Assembly (NCBI GenBank): GCA_963692995.1
Contig: OY843611.1
Coordinates: forward strand, 2,790,001-2,854,000
DNA from: Bin87 sp963692995
GTDB taxonomy: Bacteria; Chloroflexota; Dehalococcoidia; Lucifugimonadales; UBA3495
Direction of reading: 5' to 3'
DNA length: 64,000 bases
Within the stretch, counting starts at the first letter, position 1. Each line of letters begins with the position of its first letter. The notes beneath the pieces were generated by a model, which had not been told where the DNA came from, ran no database searches, and saw only the letters and a program-made list of their open reading frames with translations. Both the position numbers and the translations under genes were made by a program. Shown here one piece after another: positions 16,784 through 25,580 of this stretch.

Positions 16784-18213
16784 GGCGGCGCCCCTTCACT
16801 TGAAGCCGCCGAGGCCGGTTGCAGAGCGATCACGGCCAGGCCCGACCGGTGGCCCGAACCATCCCACCAGTCATAGCGGCGGATCAGTTTGTCCCGCGCG
16901 GCCAGCAGGCGCGCCGCGACCACCGGATTGCCGGCGACCAGTTCCTGGCCTACCGGCCCGTTCAGGTTCCAGTCCGCGCTAACGTCAACCCGAAAACCGG
17001 CGTTTCGGCAGAGTTCCTCGTACCGTTGTTTAGAACGCCGGAACTCTCCTGCGCTGCGGTAGGGCAGTGGCATCACGTAGTGCCGCTCGGACAGGTAGAG
17101 GCCAAGTTCGTTCTCGAAAACCTGCACCAGATCAGCGTCATCCAACCAGCCTTCCAGGGCGAAAAACAGGTTTTGCGGAATATCCTGGTCAACCCGGTGA
17201 TAGTGGTAGTCTTCCGCCTCCGCCACCATCCGCGCCGACACGCTGGGGCGGTTTCCTGCCGCGTCGTTGCGCAGCAGCCGGTGGGCCGCTTCACCCCGGA
17301 GGAAAAGAAAGGGGATGTTGCCGTTGGTGGCGTCCACCAACAGGGGTTCGCCATCCACCCGGTACAGCAGGGCGGCGTGTTGCCAGTAACGCATGTGGCG
17401 CTGCGCGAAGCGGAAATCGAAGGTGTTAAGCATTTCGCGCAACCGGTCAACGGGAAACGGCCCCGGCGCATTGGGGCCGCCCAGCAGGTATTCCGACTCC
17501 AGTTGGTAGTGGTCGGTAAGGAACTTCAAAGCCGGCACCTTCTCGGTGCAGATGCCACCGGCGCCCGCGGCAATGTTACGAACCGTTTCATCGCCGGTCT
17601 TAAACCGCAGCCCTCCCTCAGAAAAACGCGAGTAGTTCTCGAAATCGCTGTTCCAGATACGCAACGCCAAGGCTCGGATCAGCTTGCGTTGGCGGCAAGG
17701 GGTATCCGCCCGCAACGCCGATTCACTTTCTTTCGGACCATAGGCCGCCGCCACGGCGTTGCGGACGAAGTCCTCATAAAAATGCGCGTCGTGGTTCCAA
17801 CGGCGCCGGTGAAAGCCGGTCCAGTTGCGATCATAGCCGGCGTCCGTGCGGTCCACCGCCACATCGATCAACTCCAGTGGAACATCGCCGGCCACCGCCG
17901 GCTGAATCGACGCCGGCTGCGCCAGGTCGGCGGGCCGACCCTCCTGGAAAAACTGCACGCCCGCGAAAATTTCGGTCAGCCGCCCGGTGTCGTCAGAGCG
18001 ATACACCAAATCCTGTAGGTTCCGCGCCGCCAGCAGACCCTCGGCCGTAACCGCTCCGGTCCGAATCAGGCGGTCGTCGCTGGGCGCGTCTCTCAAGTAC
18101 CGCTCCAGCAAACGACCCAACGGCGCCTCGCGGTCCGCGGGGCCGTCCAGCCGCCGGGCCGCAGTTCGACCGGAGACGCTATCTGTAATACGCAGGATCA
18201 GGGATGACGGCAT
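16780..18213 (-). CDS. Transglutaminase-like protein, first gene of SecA-like operon
   Basis: 477 aa from ATG 18213 (MPSSLILRITDS); a longer frame upstream lacks support. A papain/transglutaminase-type triad is visible: Cys222 in AGGICTEKVPALKFL, His279 in YWQHAALLYRVDG, and Asp294 in LLVDATNGN. The order and spacing fit transglutaminase-like peptidases or cross-linking enzymes. No signal peptide is apparent. First in a four-gene operon with the SecA-like ATPase, lipoprotein and unknown protein; it may modify or cleave cargo before export (inference). Confidence 0.72.
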   Translation of the reverse strand: MPSSLILRITDSVSGRTAARRLDGPADREAPLGRLLERYLRDAPSDDRLIRTGAVTAEGLLAARNLQDLVYRSDDTGRLTEIFAGVQFFQEGRPADLAQPASIQPAVAGDVPLELIDVAVDRTDAGYDRNWTGFHRRRWNHDAHFYEDFVRNAVAAAYGPKESESALRADTPCRQRKLIRALALRIWNSDFENYSRFSEGGLRFKTGDETVRNIAAGAGGICTEKVPALKFLTDHYQLESEYLLGGPNAPGPFPVDRLREMLNTFDFRFAQRHMRYWQHAALLYRVDGEPLLVDATNGNIPFLFLRGEAAHRLLRNDAAGNRPSVSARMVAEAEDYHYHRVDQDIPQNLFFALEGWLDDADLVQVFENELGLYLSERHYVMPLPYRSAGEFRRSKQRYEELCRNAGFRVDVSADWNLNGPVGQELVAGNPVVAARLLAARDKLIRRYDWWDGSGHRSGLAVIALQPASAASSEGAPP

Positions 18214-18431
18214 GACAACCGGCAGGGCCTTCCCGCCGCCTTCGAGATGTGTCGGCTCCGCGAGGCGCCGGCCTTGGCGAGGCGTCGGCAAACCAAAGTA
18301 AAGTTCACCATACCACACGGAACGAATGGCCGGCTGGCGCGTTGACAGCGCTATCCAGGGGCAATACACTCGCCTGCACTGAACTGCGGATAATCCAACG
18401 TCCTAATCTATCTATGGGCTATGGGCCGATA

Positions 18432-19463
18432 ATGCTTGCCAGCGACGTTTCTGATGCTATCGAATTGATGTTTGAGACCGGGTGGACGGACGGCCTGCCC
18501 GTGGTGCCGCCGTCCGAACCTCTGGTTCGCCAATTCGTGGAGAGCGCCGGTCGTGGCGGCGACGAGCTCATCGCGGAGCTGCCGCCCCTGGGCGGACGGG
18601 CCACTGTCGAGCGCATCGCGGTCAACGCGGTCATGGCGGGCTGCCGGCCGGAGCATATGCCGGTGGTCATCACCGCCCTTGAAGCGATGATGGACGAAGG
18701 GTTCAACCTGCGGGGCGTGATGTGCTCCACCGGCATCCACACTCCGCTGTTGATCGTCAACGGCCCCATCGTCAAGGAGCTGGACATCAACGGCGGCTAC
18801 AACTGCTTCGGCTCCGGCTGGCGGGCCAACGCCACCATCGGGCGCGCGGTCAAGCTGGCCCTGCTCAACCTGGGCGGCGCCATACCCGGCGAGACCAACA
18901 AGGCCACCTTCGGCCACCCCGGCGCCTACACCTACTGCGTAGCCGAGGACGAAGACGCCAGCCCCTGGCTGCCGATGCACGTCGAGCTCGGCTTCGCTCC
19001 CACCGACAGCACGGTGTCGGTGTTCCCGGCGGAGGCGCCGCACAACATCATGTACCATGCCTCCCACTCGCGGAACTTCCTGACCGTGCTTGCCGACACC
19101 ATGTGCACCTTGGGCAACGTCCAGATGTACGTCATGGGCGATACCCTGGTGGTCATCGGCCCCGAGCACGCCAAGTTCCTCCACCGCGACGGCTGGAACA
19201 AGCGGGACATCCGCCAGTTCCTCTTCGAGCACGCCCGCAAGCCGGTGCGGAAGCTCCGCCAGGGCGGCCCGCCCCAGGGCGACTCCCGCCGCGGCCACTT
19301 CTGGCCCAGGTACATCGACGCCGATGACGACGACCAGATGGTGCCGGTGGTACGCGCCCCGGAACGCATCAACCTTTTCGTCGCCGGCGGCGCCGGCGGC
19401 CCCCACTCGGCTTACCTGCCCGGCTGGGGTTCTCGCCGAGTTACGCGAAAAATCCAACGCTGA
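18432..19463 (+). CDS. Conserved protein encoded before the UGSC selenoprotein
   Basis: 343 aa from ATG 18432 (ATG 18414 is possible; no strong ribosome site for either). No named family is recognised. Sequence character is that of a soluble enzyme: LMFETGWTDGLPVVPPSE at the start, NAVMAGCRPEHMPVVITAL, then GVMCSTGIHTPLLIVNGP and GSGWRANATIGRAVKLAL. These look like a conserved active-site surface with two Cys. It sits 24 bp before the UGSC gene, so the two probably form one complex or pathway. Confidence 0.7.
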   Translation: MLASDVSDAIELMFETGWTDGLPVVPPSEPLVRQFVESAGRGGDELIAELPPLGGRATVERIAVNAVMAGCRPEHMPVVITALEAMMDEGFNLRGVMCSTGIHTPLLIVNGPIVKELDINGGYNCFGSGWRANATIGRAVKLALLNLGGAIPGETNKATFGHPGAYTYCVAEDEDASPWLPMHVELGFAPTDSTVSVFPAEAPHNIMYHASHSRNFLTVLADTMCTLGNVQMYVMGDTLVVIGPEHAKFLHRDGWNKRDIRQFLFEHARKPVRKLRQGGPPQGDSRRGHFWPRYIDADDDDQMVPVVRAPERINLFVAGGAGGPHSAYLPGWGSRRVTRKIQR

Positions 19464-19487
19464 TTAGATTGTGTAGTAGAGGGAACG

Positions 19488-20045
19488 ATGACTGTTACAA
19501 ACTACCAAGACCGGATGCGCGAACTGGGTTTGGCCCTGCCCATTGACCCGGAGGCCGCGTCCCGCTGGCGCGCCGCGCCCCGGCTGGACACGCTGCACGA
19601 CAAGGTCGGCGGCTTTCTGGGCAACCGCAAAGCCAACGCTGATCTACTGCTGCGCGACGTGGGCGAGCGGCTGGCCAAGGACTTGGAACTGGGCGACCTC
19701 ATCGCCGTGGACAAGTACGTCTATTCCCGGCCGGCCGCCGCCGAGGTCATCAGCGAGCTCTCCGCACGGTGCGACTTCGTGGTCACGGCCATTGCCGATT
19801 GAGGCTCCTGCACCGCGTGCAGTGTGCACGACGCAATGACTCTGGAGAACCTCGGCATCCCCACGGTGGTGGTCTGCACCGACCCGTTCCTGAACTCGGC
19901 CTTCCGCCACGCCCGCACCTTCGGTCGCCGCGACTTCCACCCGTTGGGCATTCCCCATCCCTTGGGCGGTCTGACCGCCGAACAGGTCTCGGTCCGCGCC
20001 GGGGAGTTGGAACAGGCGGTCATCGATACGCTGACCACCTACTAG
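19488..20045 (+). CDS. UGSC-family selenoprotein
   Basis: 185 aa if the TGA at 19800-19802 is read as selenocysteine (Sec105). The sequence around it is TAIADUGSCTACSVHDAMTL, which is the UGSC motif that names the UGSC (seleno)protein family; the downstream frame continues cleanly through LENLGIPTVVVCTDPF to a TAG at 20045. A perfect 6-bp hairpin (CTGCAC/GTGCAG, 19808-19822) begins 5 bases after the UGA, a suitable place for a bacterial SECIS. Read as an ordinary stop, the gene would be split into two fragments without family sense. The function of the family is not established; neighbours suggest catabolism. Confidence 0.88.
19808..19822 (+). promoter_or_regulatory. Putative bacterial SECIS hairpin in the UGSC gene
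   Basis: CTGCAC-CGC-GTGCAG starting 5 nt after the in-frame UGA. Spacing is similar to known bacterial SECIS elements; loop identity cannot be tested by eye. Confidence 0.45.
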
Positions 20046-20110
20046 AGCGACCAACAACCTACTCCGGGGGCACTGGCTCCCGGGGGCGCCGGGCGCGCGG
20101 AGGCGACAAC

Positions 20111-21004
20111 ATGGCTACCGTCGGCAATGGCAAGTACACTTACGAGCGGGTTGAGAACTGGGAGAAGCTGCCCGAGGGATGGGCGCTGGGACAAACCGCC
20201 ATCGTTACCGACTCCGCCGACCGGGTGTATCTCTTCAACCGCGGCGAGCACCCGCTGATCGTCCTGGATCGGGACGGCAATTATCTCGCCTCCTGGGGCG
20301 AGGGCGTTCTCACCGACGCCCACGGGATGTTCATTGACGGCGACGAGAACCTCTATCTGCCGGTCAAGAACAGCCACGTAGTGCTCAAGTACGACCCCAG
20401 GGGCAACCTGCTGATGACCATGGGCCGGTGGAACCAGCCCTCCGACACCGGCTGGTCGGGGAACTACAGCGACCCGGTCGTCCGGGCCGCCGGGCCGTTC
20501 AACAGTCCCAGCGACATCGCCATCTCCCCCGACGGTCTCCTGTACATCTCCGACGGCTACGGCAACGCCCGGGTGCACCGGTTCACCGCCGACGGCCAGC
20601 TGGTAGACTCTTGGGGCGCGCCGGGGAAAACCGCTCCCGGCGAATTCCACGTCCCCCATGGCGTCTGGGTGCATACCGACGGGCGGGTGTTCGTCGCCGA
20701 CCGCGAGAATAACCGCATCCAGATATTCGACTCCGCGGGCAATTACCTGGAGCAGTGGCCAAACCTGGCGCGTCCCTGCGACATCTATATCGACGCCGAC
20801 TTGGCGGTGTACGTGCCGGAGCTGGACGGTTTCATGTCCATTCTGGACCTTGCGGGCAACATACTAGCCAGCTGGGGCAGCCCCTCGGACGCCGGGTGGG
20901 GCAACGGCGCCCACGCCGTCTGGGTCGACTCCCACGGCGACATCTACGTGAACCAGAATCTCGCCGGCGAGCGGCTGATTAAGTACCGCCGCGTCGGAGA
21001 CTAA
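20111..21004 (+). CDS. NHL-repeat beta-propeller protein
   Basis: 297 aa from ATG 20111 behind GGAGG. Five to six NHL blades are visible, such as LDRDGNYLASWGEG, PSDIAISPDGLLYISDGYGN, PHGVWVHTDGRVFVADREN and NRIQIFDSAGNYLEQW. It resembles the lyase domain of peptidyl-alpha-hydroxyglycine alpha-amidating lyase, but catalytic residues were not checked. No signal peptide. Follows the UGSC gene in the same orientation by 65 bp. Confidence 0.82.
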   Translation: MATVGNGKYTYERVENWEKLPEGWALGQTAIVTDSADRVYLFNRGEHPLIVLDRDGNYLASWGEGVLTDAHGMFIDGDENLYLPVKNSHVVLKYDPRGNLLMTMGRWNQPSDTGWSGNYSDPVVRAAGPFNSPSDIAISPDGLLYISDGYGNARVHRFTADGQLVDSWGAPGKTAPGEFHVPHGVWVHTDGRVFVADRENNRIQIFDSAGNYLEQWPNLARPCDIYIDADLAVYVPELDGFMSILDLAGNILASWGSPSDAGWGNGAHAVWVDSHGDIYVNQNLAGERLIKYRRVGD

Positions 21005-21108
21005 GCTGTCTTGGCATTTCCCGCGAATGCCGAATCCGGAGAGTACACCACCAGGCCAACGTTCCTCAGGAACCGGCCACCCGCGTTGGGGCGGATCAGC
21101 GTGAGGAT

Positions 21109-22121
21109 ATGCGCATTGGTTATCAGGTCGGGCATGTGGTGCCGCGAGACAGCATCGACCATCAGCAACAGTGGCAAAACCACCTGGAGCAGTTCCGGGC
21201 TTCCCGCGATGCCGGGTTCGACATCTATTGCTGGGCCCACCACTTCCTGATCGACCCCTTCCAGCACTTCCAACCCTGGCCGGTGCTGGCGCGGCTGGCC
21301 GCCGAGCCGGGAAACATGCAGCTGGCAACCTCGGTACTGCTGCTGCCGTTGCTGAATCCGGTAGAGGTCGCCGAGCAGGTGGGACCCTCGACCACATCGC
21401 GGAAGGACGCTTCATCCTGGGTATCGGACTGGGCTACCGCCCGGAGGAGTGTGAAGCCTTCGGAACGAAAATGTCCCAGCGCGGCGCCCGCTGTACCGAG
21501 GCGCTCGGCCTGATGCGGCGGTTGTGGAGCGATGAAGAGGTGACCCACCATGGCCGCTACTACAACGTGACCGGCGCGCGGCCCACCGCCCGGCCCTACC
21601 GGAAGCCCCACCCCAAGATCTGGCAGGCCGCGATGAGCGATCCGGCGGTGCGTCGGGTTGGCCGGGACGGCGACATCCTCTACGTCGGACCCGCCCAGTC
21701 CAGCGCCACCATCCGGCGCCAGGTAGCGCTGTACCACCAGACCCTGGAGGAAAACGGCCACCGCGTTCCCGAAGATCTGGTCATCGTGCGCGAGTTCTTC
21801 TGCGCTCCCACCCGCGAGGAGGCGCTGGAGCGGGCCCGGGCCAACTTCGCCCGGAAGTACGAAGTCTATGCCTCTCACGGTCTCCACGGCGCCGACGACG
21901 AGCTGACCCGAAAGGTGACCGGCGACCTGGAAACCCTGATGGACGACACCTTCCTGGTGGGCAGCCCCGAGGAATGCGTTGAGCAGATCGCCGCCTACCA
22001 CGAAATGGGCTTCACCGACGTGGCTCTGCGGCTGTTCTACCCGGAGATGTCCCAGGCCGAGGCGCTGGAGCATATCGACCTGGTGGGCCGGGAGGTCATA
22101 CCGGCGTTGCACGCCCTGTAG
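21109..22121 (+). CDS. Luciferase-like (LLM) flavin oxidoreductase, frame broken
   Basis: Bacterial-luciferase-fold, flavin-dependent oxidoreductase. The N-terminal part (ATG 21109) covers YQVGHVVPRDSI, HHFLIDPFQHFQPWPVLARL and NPVEVAEQVG. The rest, in another frame, continues TLDHIAEGRFILGIGLGYRP through SPEECVEQIAAYHEMGF. The switch lies near 21384-21390 (GTGGGACCCTCG); one extra base in the GGG/CCC run would join both parts into about 338 aa, the normal family length. So this is either a sequencing error or a recent frameshift. Last gene of the UGSC cluster. Confidence 0.78.
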
Positions 22122-22418
22122 TTCCCGGCCCGGCCCCGCCACTCCCAGGCCAGCAGGCTGAAGCCAAGTCGAAGGGAGAACCAGACCGTAGCGGGCCACC
22201 GGCCCGCGCAAACTCGCGGTCAGCAACACCGGCATCAACGCCCAGCCCGCCGCCAGCAACACCGGCATCAACGCCCAGCCCGCCGCCAGGCAGATGCCAA
22301 CGAATGCAGGGGTTTGAATGGGACCGATTGACGAAAGAGTTGTCGTCGGCGAACTCGATGAAGGGCCGCGGCCAGATTTCCTTGATCGACCGTATCTCCC
22401 GTAGCACGTTGCTCAGCC
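22122..22418. other. Non-coding interval with 33-bp tandem duplication
   Basis: No convincing gene. It contains two perfect copies of a 33-bp unit (22221-22253 and 22254-22286). A minus-strand open frame over it has repeat-derived sequence only. Confidence 0.6.
22221..22286. repeat. 33-bp tandem duplication
   Basis: Two perfect head-to-tail copies beginning CAGCAACACCGGCATC. Confidence 0.95.
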
Positions 22419-22557
22419 CACAGCGGTTACACCGCGACACTCGCCACCGGCCCCGATGATGCGCTGCACCGGATGGACGCGGAAAAACCCCAGCTCGTCC
22501 GTTTGGATTTGGCGCGGCTCGGCGCCGCCGACTATCTGGTCAAGCCCTTTGTACAAA
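22419..22557 (+). pseudogene. Response-regulator receiver remnant
   Basis: A plus-strand frame reads SGYTATLATGPDDALHRMD, then KPQLVRLDLARLGAADYLVKPF. These match the N-terminal strand/helix and the conserved C-terminal KPF loop of receiver domains, but the roughly 45 residues between LDL and GAADYLVKPF are deleted. The fragment ends at the 3' end of the tRNA gene. Confidence 0.6.
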
Positions 22558-22647
22558 TGGCGGAGAGGGCGGGATTCGAACCCGCGAGAGGCGTTAACCC
22601 CTACGCGATTTCCAGTCGCGCCCATTCGTCCACTCTGGCACCTCTCC
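22558..22647 (-). tRNA. tRNA-Ser(GGA)
   Basis: 90 nt including encoded CCA. Acceptor GGAGAGG/CCTCTCC with discriminator G; anticodon stem-loop GCGCGA-CTGGAAA-TCGCGT gives anticodon GGA; long variable arm typical of class II tRNAs; T-loop GGTTCGAATCC is intact. Confidence 0.95.
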
Positions 22648-22785
22648 GCGGGAGCTACAGCGCTTGGGCCGGAACACGCCAGGCCGGCTGCTGGGCGGGA
22701 CGCTATTATAGCACGCCCCTGAGAAAGCGCGCGGCCACCAATTATAATATGCCGGAAACGGAAACACGATTAACGAATTCGGTCA

Positions 22786-22812
22786 CTGGATTCCCGCTTT
22801 CGCGGGAATGAC
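22786..22812. repeat. REP-like palindrome
   Basis: Copy of the 27-bp element, inverse orientation, just upstream of the T-box promoter. Confidence 0.9.
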
Positions 22813-22850
22813 GGTGCTGGTGCGATTGCCCCGGCGAGACCGCCCCGCGA

Positions 22851-22880
22851 TTGACGCTGCTGGCGGGGCCGTGATACAGT
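22851..22880 (+). promoter_or_regulatory. Promoter of T-box-ilvB transcript
   Basis: TTGACG (22851-22856), an 18-base spacer and TACAGT (22875-22880), just before the T-box leader. Confidence 0.6.
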
Positions 22881-22887
22881 TTTGATG

Positions 22888-23191
22888 AAAAGCTGAGATG
22901 GAGACGAGTAGGCGGTTTCCAAACGCTTGAGCGAGCCTGGTCCGGTGTAAGCAGGCGCGTTTGCCCCGCCCAAAATCCCTCCGGAGCTGCCGGCTGAAAG
23001 CCGCTGTCGATACTGGCGGCAAGTAAGCTTAGGCCGGGTTCGTTGCCCGTTAGCAGCAACGGGGCATGATGGTGTCCTGCTAGAGTGGTTTGACGCTGCC
23101 GCCGGAGCGGCGGCTTCGAGCAAATAGGGTGGTACCGCGGGTGTTGCGGGTTTTTGACCCAGGCCCGTCCCTATGGGGACGGGCCTTTTTT
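22888..23191 (+). promoter_or_regulatory. T-box leader upstream of ilvB
   Basis: tRNA-sensing attenuator. Stem I begins near GATGGAGACGAGTAGGCGG (AGTA box). The T-box sequence GGGTGGTACCGCGG is at 23127-23140, followed by a competing terminator hairpin (23161-23186) and T-run. An uncharged tRNA would stabilise the antiterminator and switch on ilvB. The specifier codon was not resolved by eye; a branched-chain amino acid is expected. Confidence 0.92.
23161..23191 (+). terminator. T-box terminator hairpin
   Basis: AGGCCCGTCCC/GGGACGGGCCT (23161-23171 with 23176-23186), loop TATG, then TTTTTAT. Confidence 0.92.
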
Positions 23192-23269
23192 ATGCCCGTC
23201 ATCGTACCGTCGGCAGGGCCTGGTTCGTCCGACTCGGGCGGAAACGAAAACTGAAAACGGAGAAACGCC

Positions 23270-24964
23270 GTGAAACTCAAAGGCTCTGAAATCATTTGCG
23301 AAAGCCTGCTCCGGGAAGGAGTGGACGTGCTGTTCGGACATCCCGGCGGGGCGATACTGCCCTTCTACGATGCCCTGTGGGCCTACCCGCAGCTGCGCCA
23401 TATCCTGGTAAGGCACGAGCAGTCCGCCGCCCACGCCGCCGACGGCTACGCCCGCATCACCGGCAAGCCCGGCGTCTGCGTAGCCACCTCGGGACCCGGC
23501 GCGACCAACCTCATCACCGGCATCATGGGCGCCAAGGCCGACAGCATCCCCCTGGTCGCCATCACCGGACAGGTCGCCCGCGCCGCCCTGGGCACCGAAG
23601 CATTCCAGGAATGCGACATTTGCAGCATCGCTTCGGTATGCACCAAGCGCACCTTCCTGGTGATGTCGGCCAAGGACCTGGCCGGCGTCGTCCGGGAGGC
23701 GTTCCGAGTTGCTCAGGAGGGCCGGCCCGGTCCCGTCCTCATCGATGTGCCTCGGGATGTCCAGCTGGAGGAAGCCGAGTTTGCTTACCCCACGCCCCCG
23801 CCGGTTTCCGAACCGACGCTGTCCGATGAACTGCTGGAAAACATCCAGAAGGCGGCAACGCTGATTAACCGGTCGGAGCGGCCCGTCATCATCGCCGGGC
23901 ACGGCATCGTCAGCTCCCGCGCCTTCGCTGAGCTGCTGGCGCTGGCGGAACATTCCGGCATTCCGGTAATCAACACCTTGTTGGGCATCAGCGGCTTTCC
24001 CCGCAACCACCCGCAAAGCCTGGGCATGCTGGGGATGCACGGTATGTACTGGTGCAACATGGTGGTTGACCAAGCCGACGTCATCATCGGGCTGGGCATG
24101 CGTTTCGACGACCGGGTGACCGGGCGCGTGTCCGGGTTTGCGCCCCACGCGCGCATCATCCACCTGGATATTGAGGCCAGCCAGGTAGGACGCATTGTTC
24201 CCGCCGAAGTGCCGCTGGTGGGCGACGCCCGCCCCGTCCTGCAAGCCCTCACGCCTCTGGTCCAGCGGGTGGAACGCCCCGCCTGGCTGGCGACCATCGC
24301 CAACCTGAAGGCCCAGCACCCATCGTTGGCGATACCCGCCAGCGACGCCCTGCTGCCCCAACAGGTGCTGGCGGAAATGAACGAGGCGCTCCGACAGGAC
24401 GACAACGCCATCGTAGTAACCGGCGTGGGACAGCATCAGATGTGGGCGGCGCAATACCTGTTCCTGGACCAGCCCAATTCCTTCGTCACCTCCGGCGGCC
24501 TGGGAGCCATGGGCTTCGAAGTCCCCGCCGCGCTGGGCGCCCAGATGGGACGGCCCGACGCCACGGTCTGGTCAGTCGCCGGCGACGGCGGCTTCCAGAT
24601 GACCCTGCAAGAATTGGTGACGGCGGTGCAGGAGAAACTCCCCATCAAGATCGCCATCTTCAACAACGGCTACCTGGGCATGGTGCGCCAGTGGCAGGAA
24701 ATGTTCTTCGAGGGCCACCTGAAAGAAGTCCCCATGCCCGGGCCGGATTACGTGAAACTGGCCAACGCCTACGACATCCCGGCCCTGCGGGTGGAACACC
24801 AGGAAGACGTGGCCGACGCCCTGCGTCAAGCCCGGGAATACGACGGCCCGTTCCTGATCGAGTTCGTGGTGGAGCGTGACACCAACGTGTTCCCCATGGT
24901 GCCACCCGGCGGCTCCCTGGCCGACACGCTGGAAGACCCGCGCACCACGGCAGCCACGGGCTAA
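23270..24964 (+). CDS. ilvB: Acetolactate synthase catalytic subunit (copy 1)
   Basis: 564 aa from GTG 23270 (CGGAG upstream). Catalyses TPP-dependent condensation of pyruvate to acetolactate. GHPGGAILPFYDAL and the catalytic Glu in VRHEQSAAHAADGYAR open the PYR domain; GDGGFQMTLQELVTAV then NNGYLGMVRQWQ form the TPP-Mg site; the FAD-binding middle domain includes GMRFDDRVTGR. It is paralogous to the copy at 38791-40512 and has no ilvN beside it. Controlled by its own T-box, so both copies answer to tRNA charging. Confidence 0.93.
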   Translation: MKLKGSEIICESLLREGVDVLFGHPGGAILPFYDALWAYPQLRHILVRHEQSAAHAADGYARITGKPGVCVATSGPGATNLITGIMGAKADSIPLVAITGQVARAALGTEAFQECDICSIASVCTKRTFLVMSAKDLAGVVREAFRVAQEGRPGPVLIDVPRDVQLEEAEFAYPTPPPVSEPTLSDELLENIQKAATLINRSERPVIIAGHGIVSSRAFAELLALAEHSGIPVINTLLGISGFPRNHPQSLGMLGMHGMYWCNMVVDQADVIIGLGMRFDDRVTGRVSGFAPHARIIHLDIEASQVGRIVPAEVPLVGDARPVLQALTPLVQRVERPAWLATIANLKAQHPSLAIPASDALLPQQVLAEMNEALRQDDNAIVVTGVGQHQMWAAQYLFLDQPNSFVTSGGLGAMGFEVPAALGAQMGRPDATVWSVAGDGGFQMTLQELVTAVQEKLPIKIAIFNNGYLGMVRQWQEMFFEGHLKEVPMPGPDYVKLANAYDIPALRVEHQEDVADALRQAREYDGPFLIEFVVERDTNVFPMVPPGGSLADTLEDPRTTAATG

Positions 24965-25053
24965 CGCCGCCCACATGATTGACTTGCCGCTCCGCCGGGT
25001 TAGTGGTAGAAATAGGGCAACCGTTTGATTATCGTCGCTGATTGAGGTGCGTT

Positions 25054-25464
25054 ATGGCCCGGGTTACCATCCAGGAAGCTTCACGAATCCTGAACGTTTC
25101 GCAGGACGTCATCCGCAAGAACGTCCGCGACGGCAAGTTGCCGGCCACTAGGGAAGGCGGCCCCAGCGGAACCCGCTGGATGGTTGACATTCCTGACGAC
25201 CCGGAAGAATATGCGGACGATTTCAAGGAGAACATCCGGGCTCTGGCCCGCTCCCTCACCCCGTGGTGGTACGACAACCCCAATAAACAGGGCGTCATTC
25301 ACTACCTGGAAAGCTTGGGGATTGAGGAAGTGGAACCCTTCTTCCTCTGCGGACTCAAGGGCAATGACATCTGGCCGGCCACCGGGCACGACCCCGGCCA
25401 CCGCTGCCCGGAGTGCATCCTCGAAGTCCACGACCAGGGCCTGCCCATGGAAACCCGCGAGTGA
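25054..25464 (+). CDS. Helix-turn-helix protein with Cys/His C-terminus
   Basis: 136 aa from ATG 25054 behind GAGGTG. Residues 1-40 (VTIQEASRILNVSQDVIRKNVRDGKLPA) form a MerR/excisionase-type winged helix. The C-terminal half carries CGLKGND, then GHDPGHRCPECILEVHDQG, which may bind a metal. Possibly a regulator; its target is unknown. It follows ilvB by 89 bp and may be co-transcribed. Confidence 0.7.
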   Translation: MARVTIQEASRILNVSQDVIRKNVRDGKLPATREGGPSGTRWMVDIPDDPEEYADDFKENIRALARSLTPWWYDNPNKQGVIHYLESLGIEEVEPFFLCGLKGNDIWPATGHDPGHRCPECILEVHDQGLPMETRE

Positions 25465-25490
25465 TCGTCGCAACCCGCGAATGATCGTCC
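25451..25490. repeat. 20-bp tandem duplication across a stop codon
   Basis: Two near-identical copies of AAACCCGCGAGTGATCGTCG; the first contains the TGA stop of the helix-turn-helix gene. Confidence 0.88.
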
Positions 25491-25513
25491 GACTCTGCGG
25501 TGACCGCAAAGTG

Positions 25514-25551
25514 AAAGGAGCGGCTTAATGCGTTAGGCCGCTCCTTTATTT
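25514..25551. terminator. Bidirectional intrinsic terminator
   Basis: AAAGGAGCGGC (25514-25524) pairs with GCCGCTCCTTT (25537-25547), followed by ATTTTG, between convergent genes. Confidence 0.85.
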
Positions 25552-25580
25552 TGTGGCTGCGTCCCTCAATTGGCTCGATT

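Noticed and set aside
22456..22722. Plus-strand frame with GRDSNPREA
   Set aside because: Classic antisense-tRNA translation over tRNA-Ser; not a gene.
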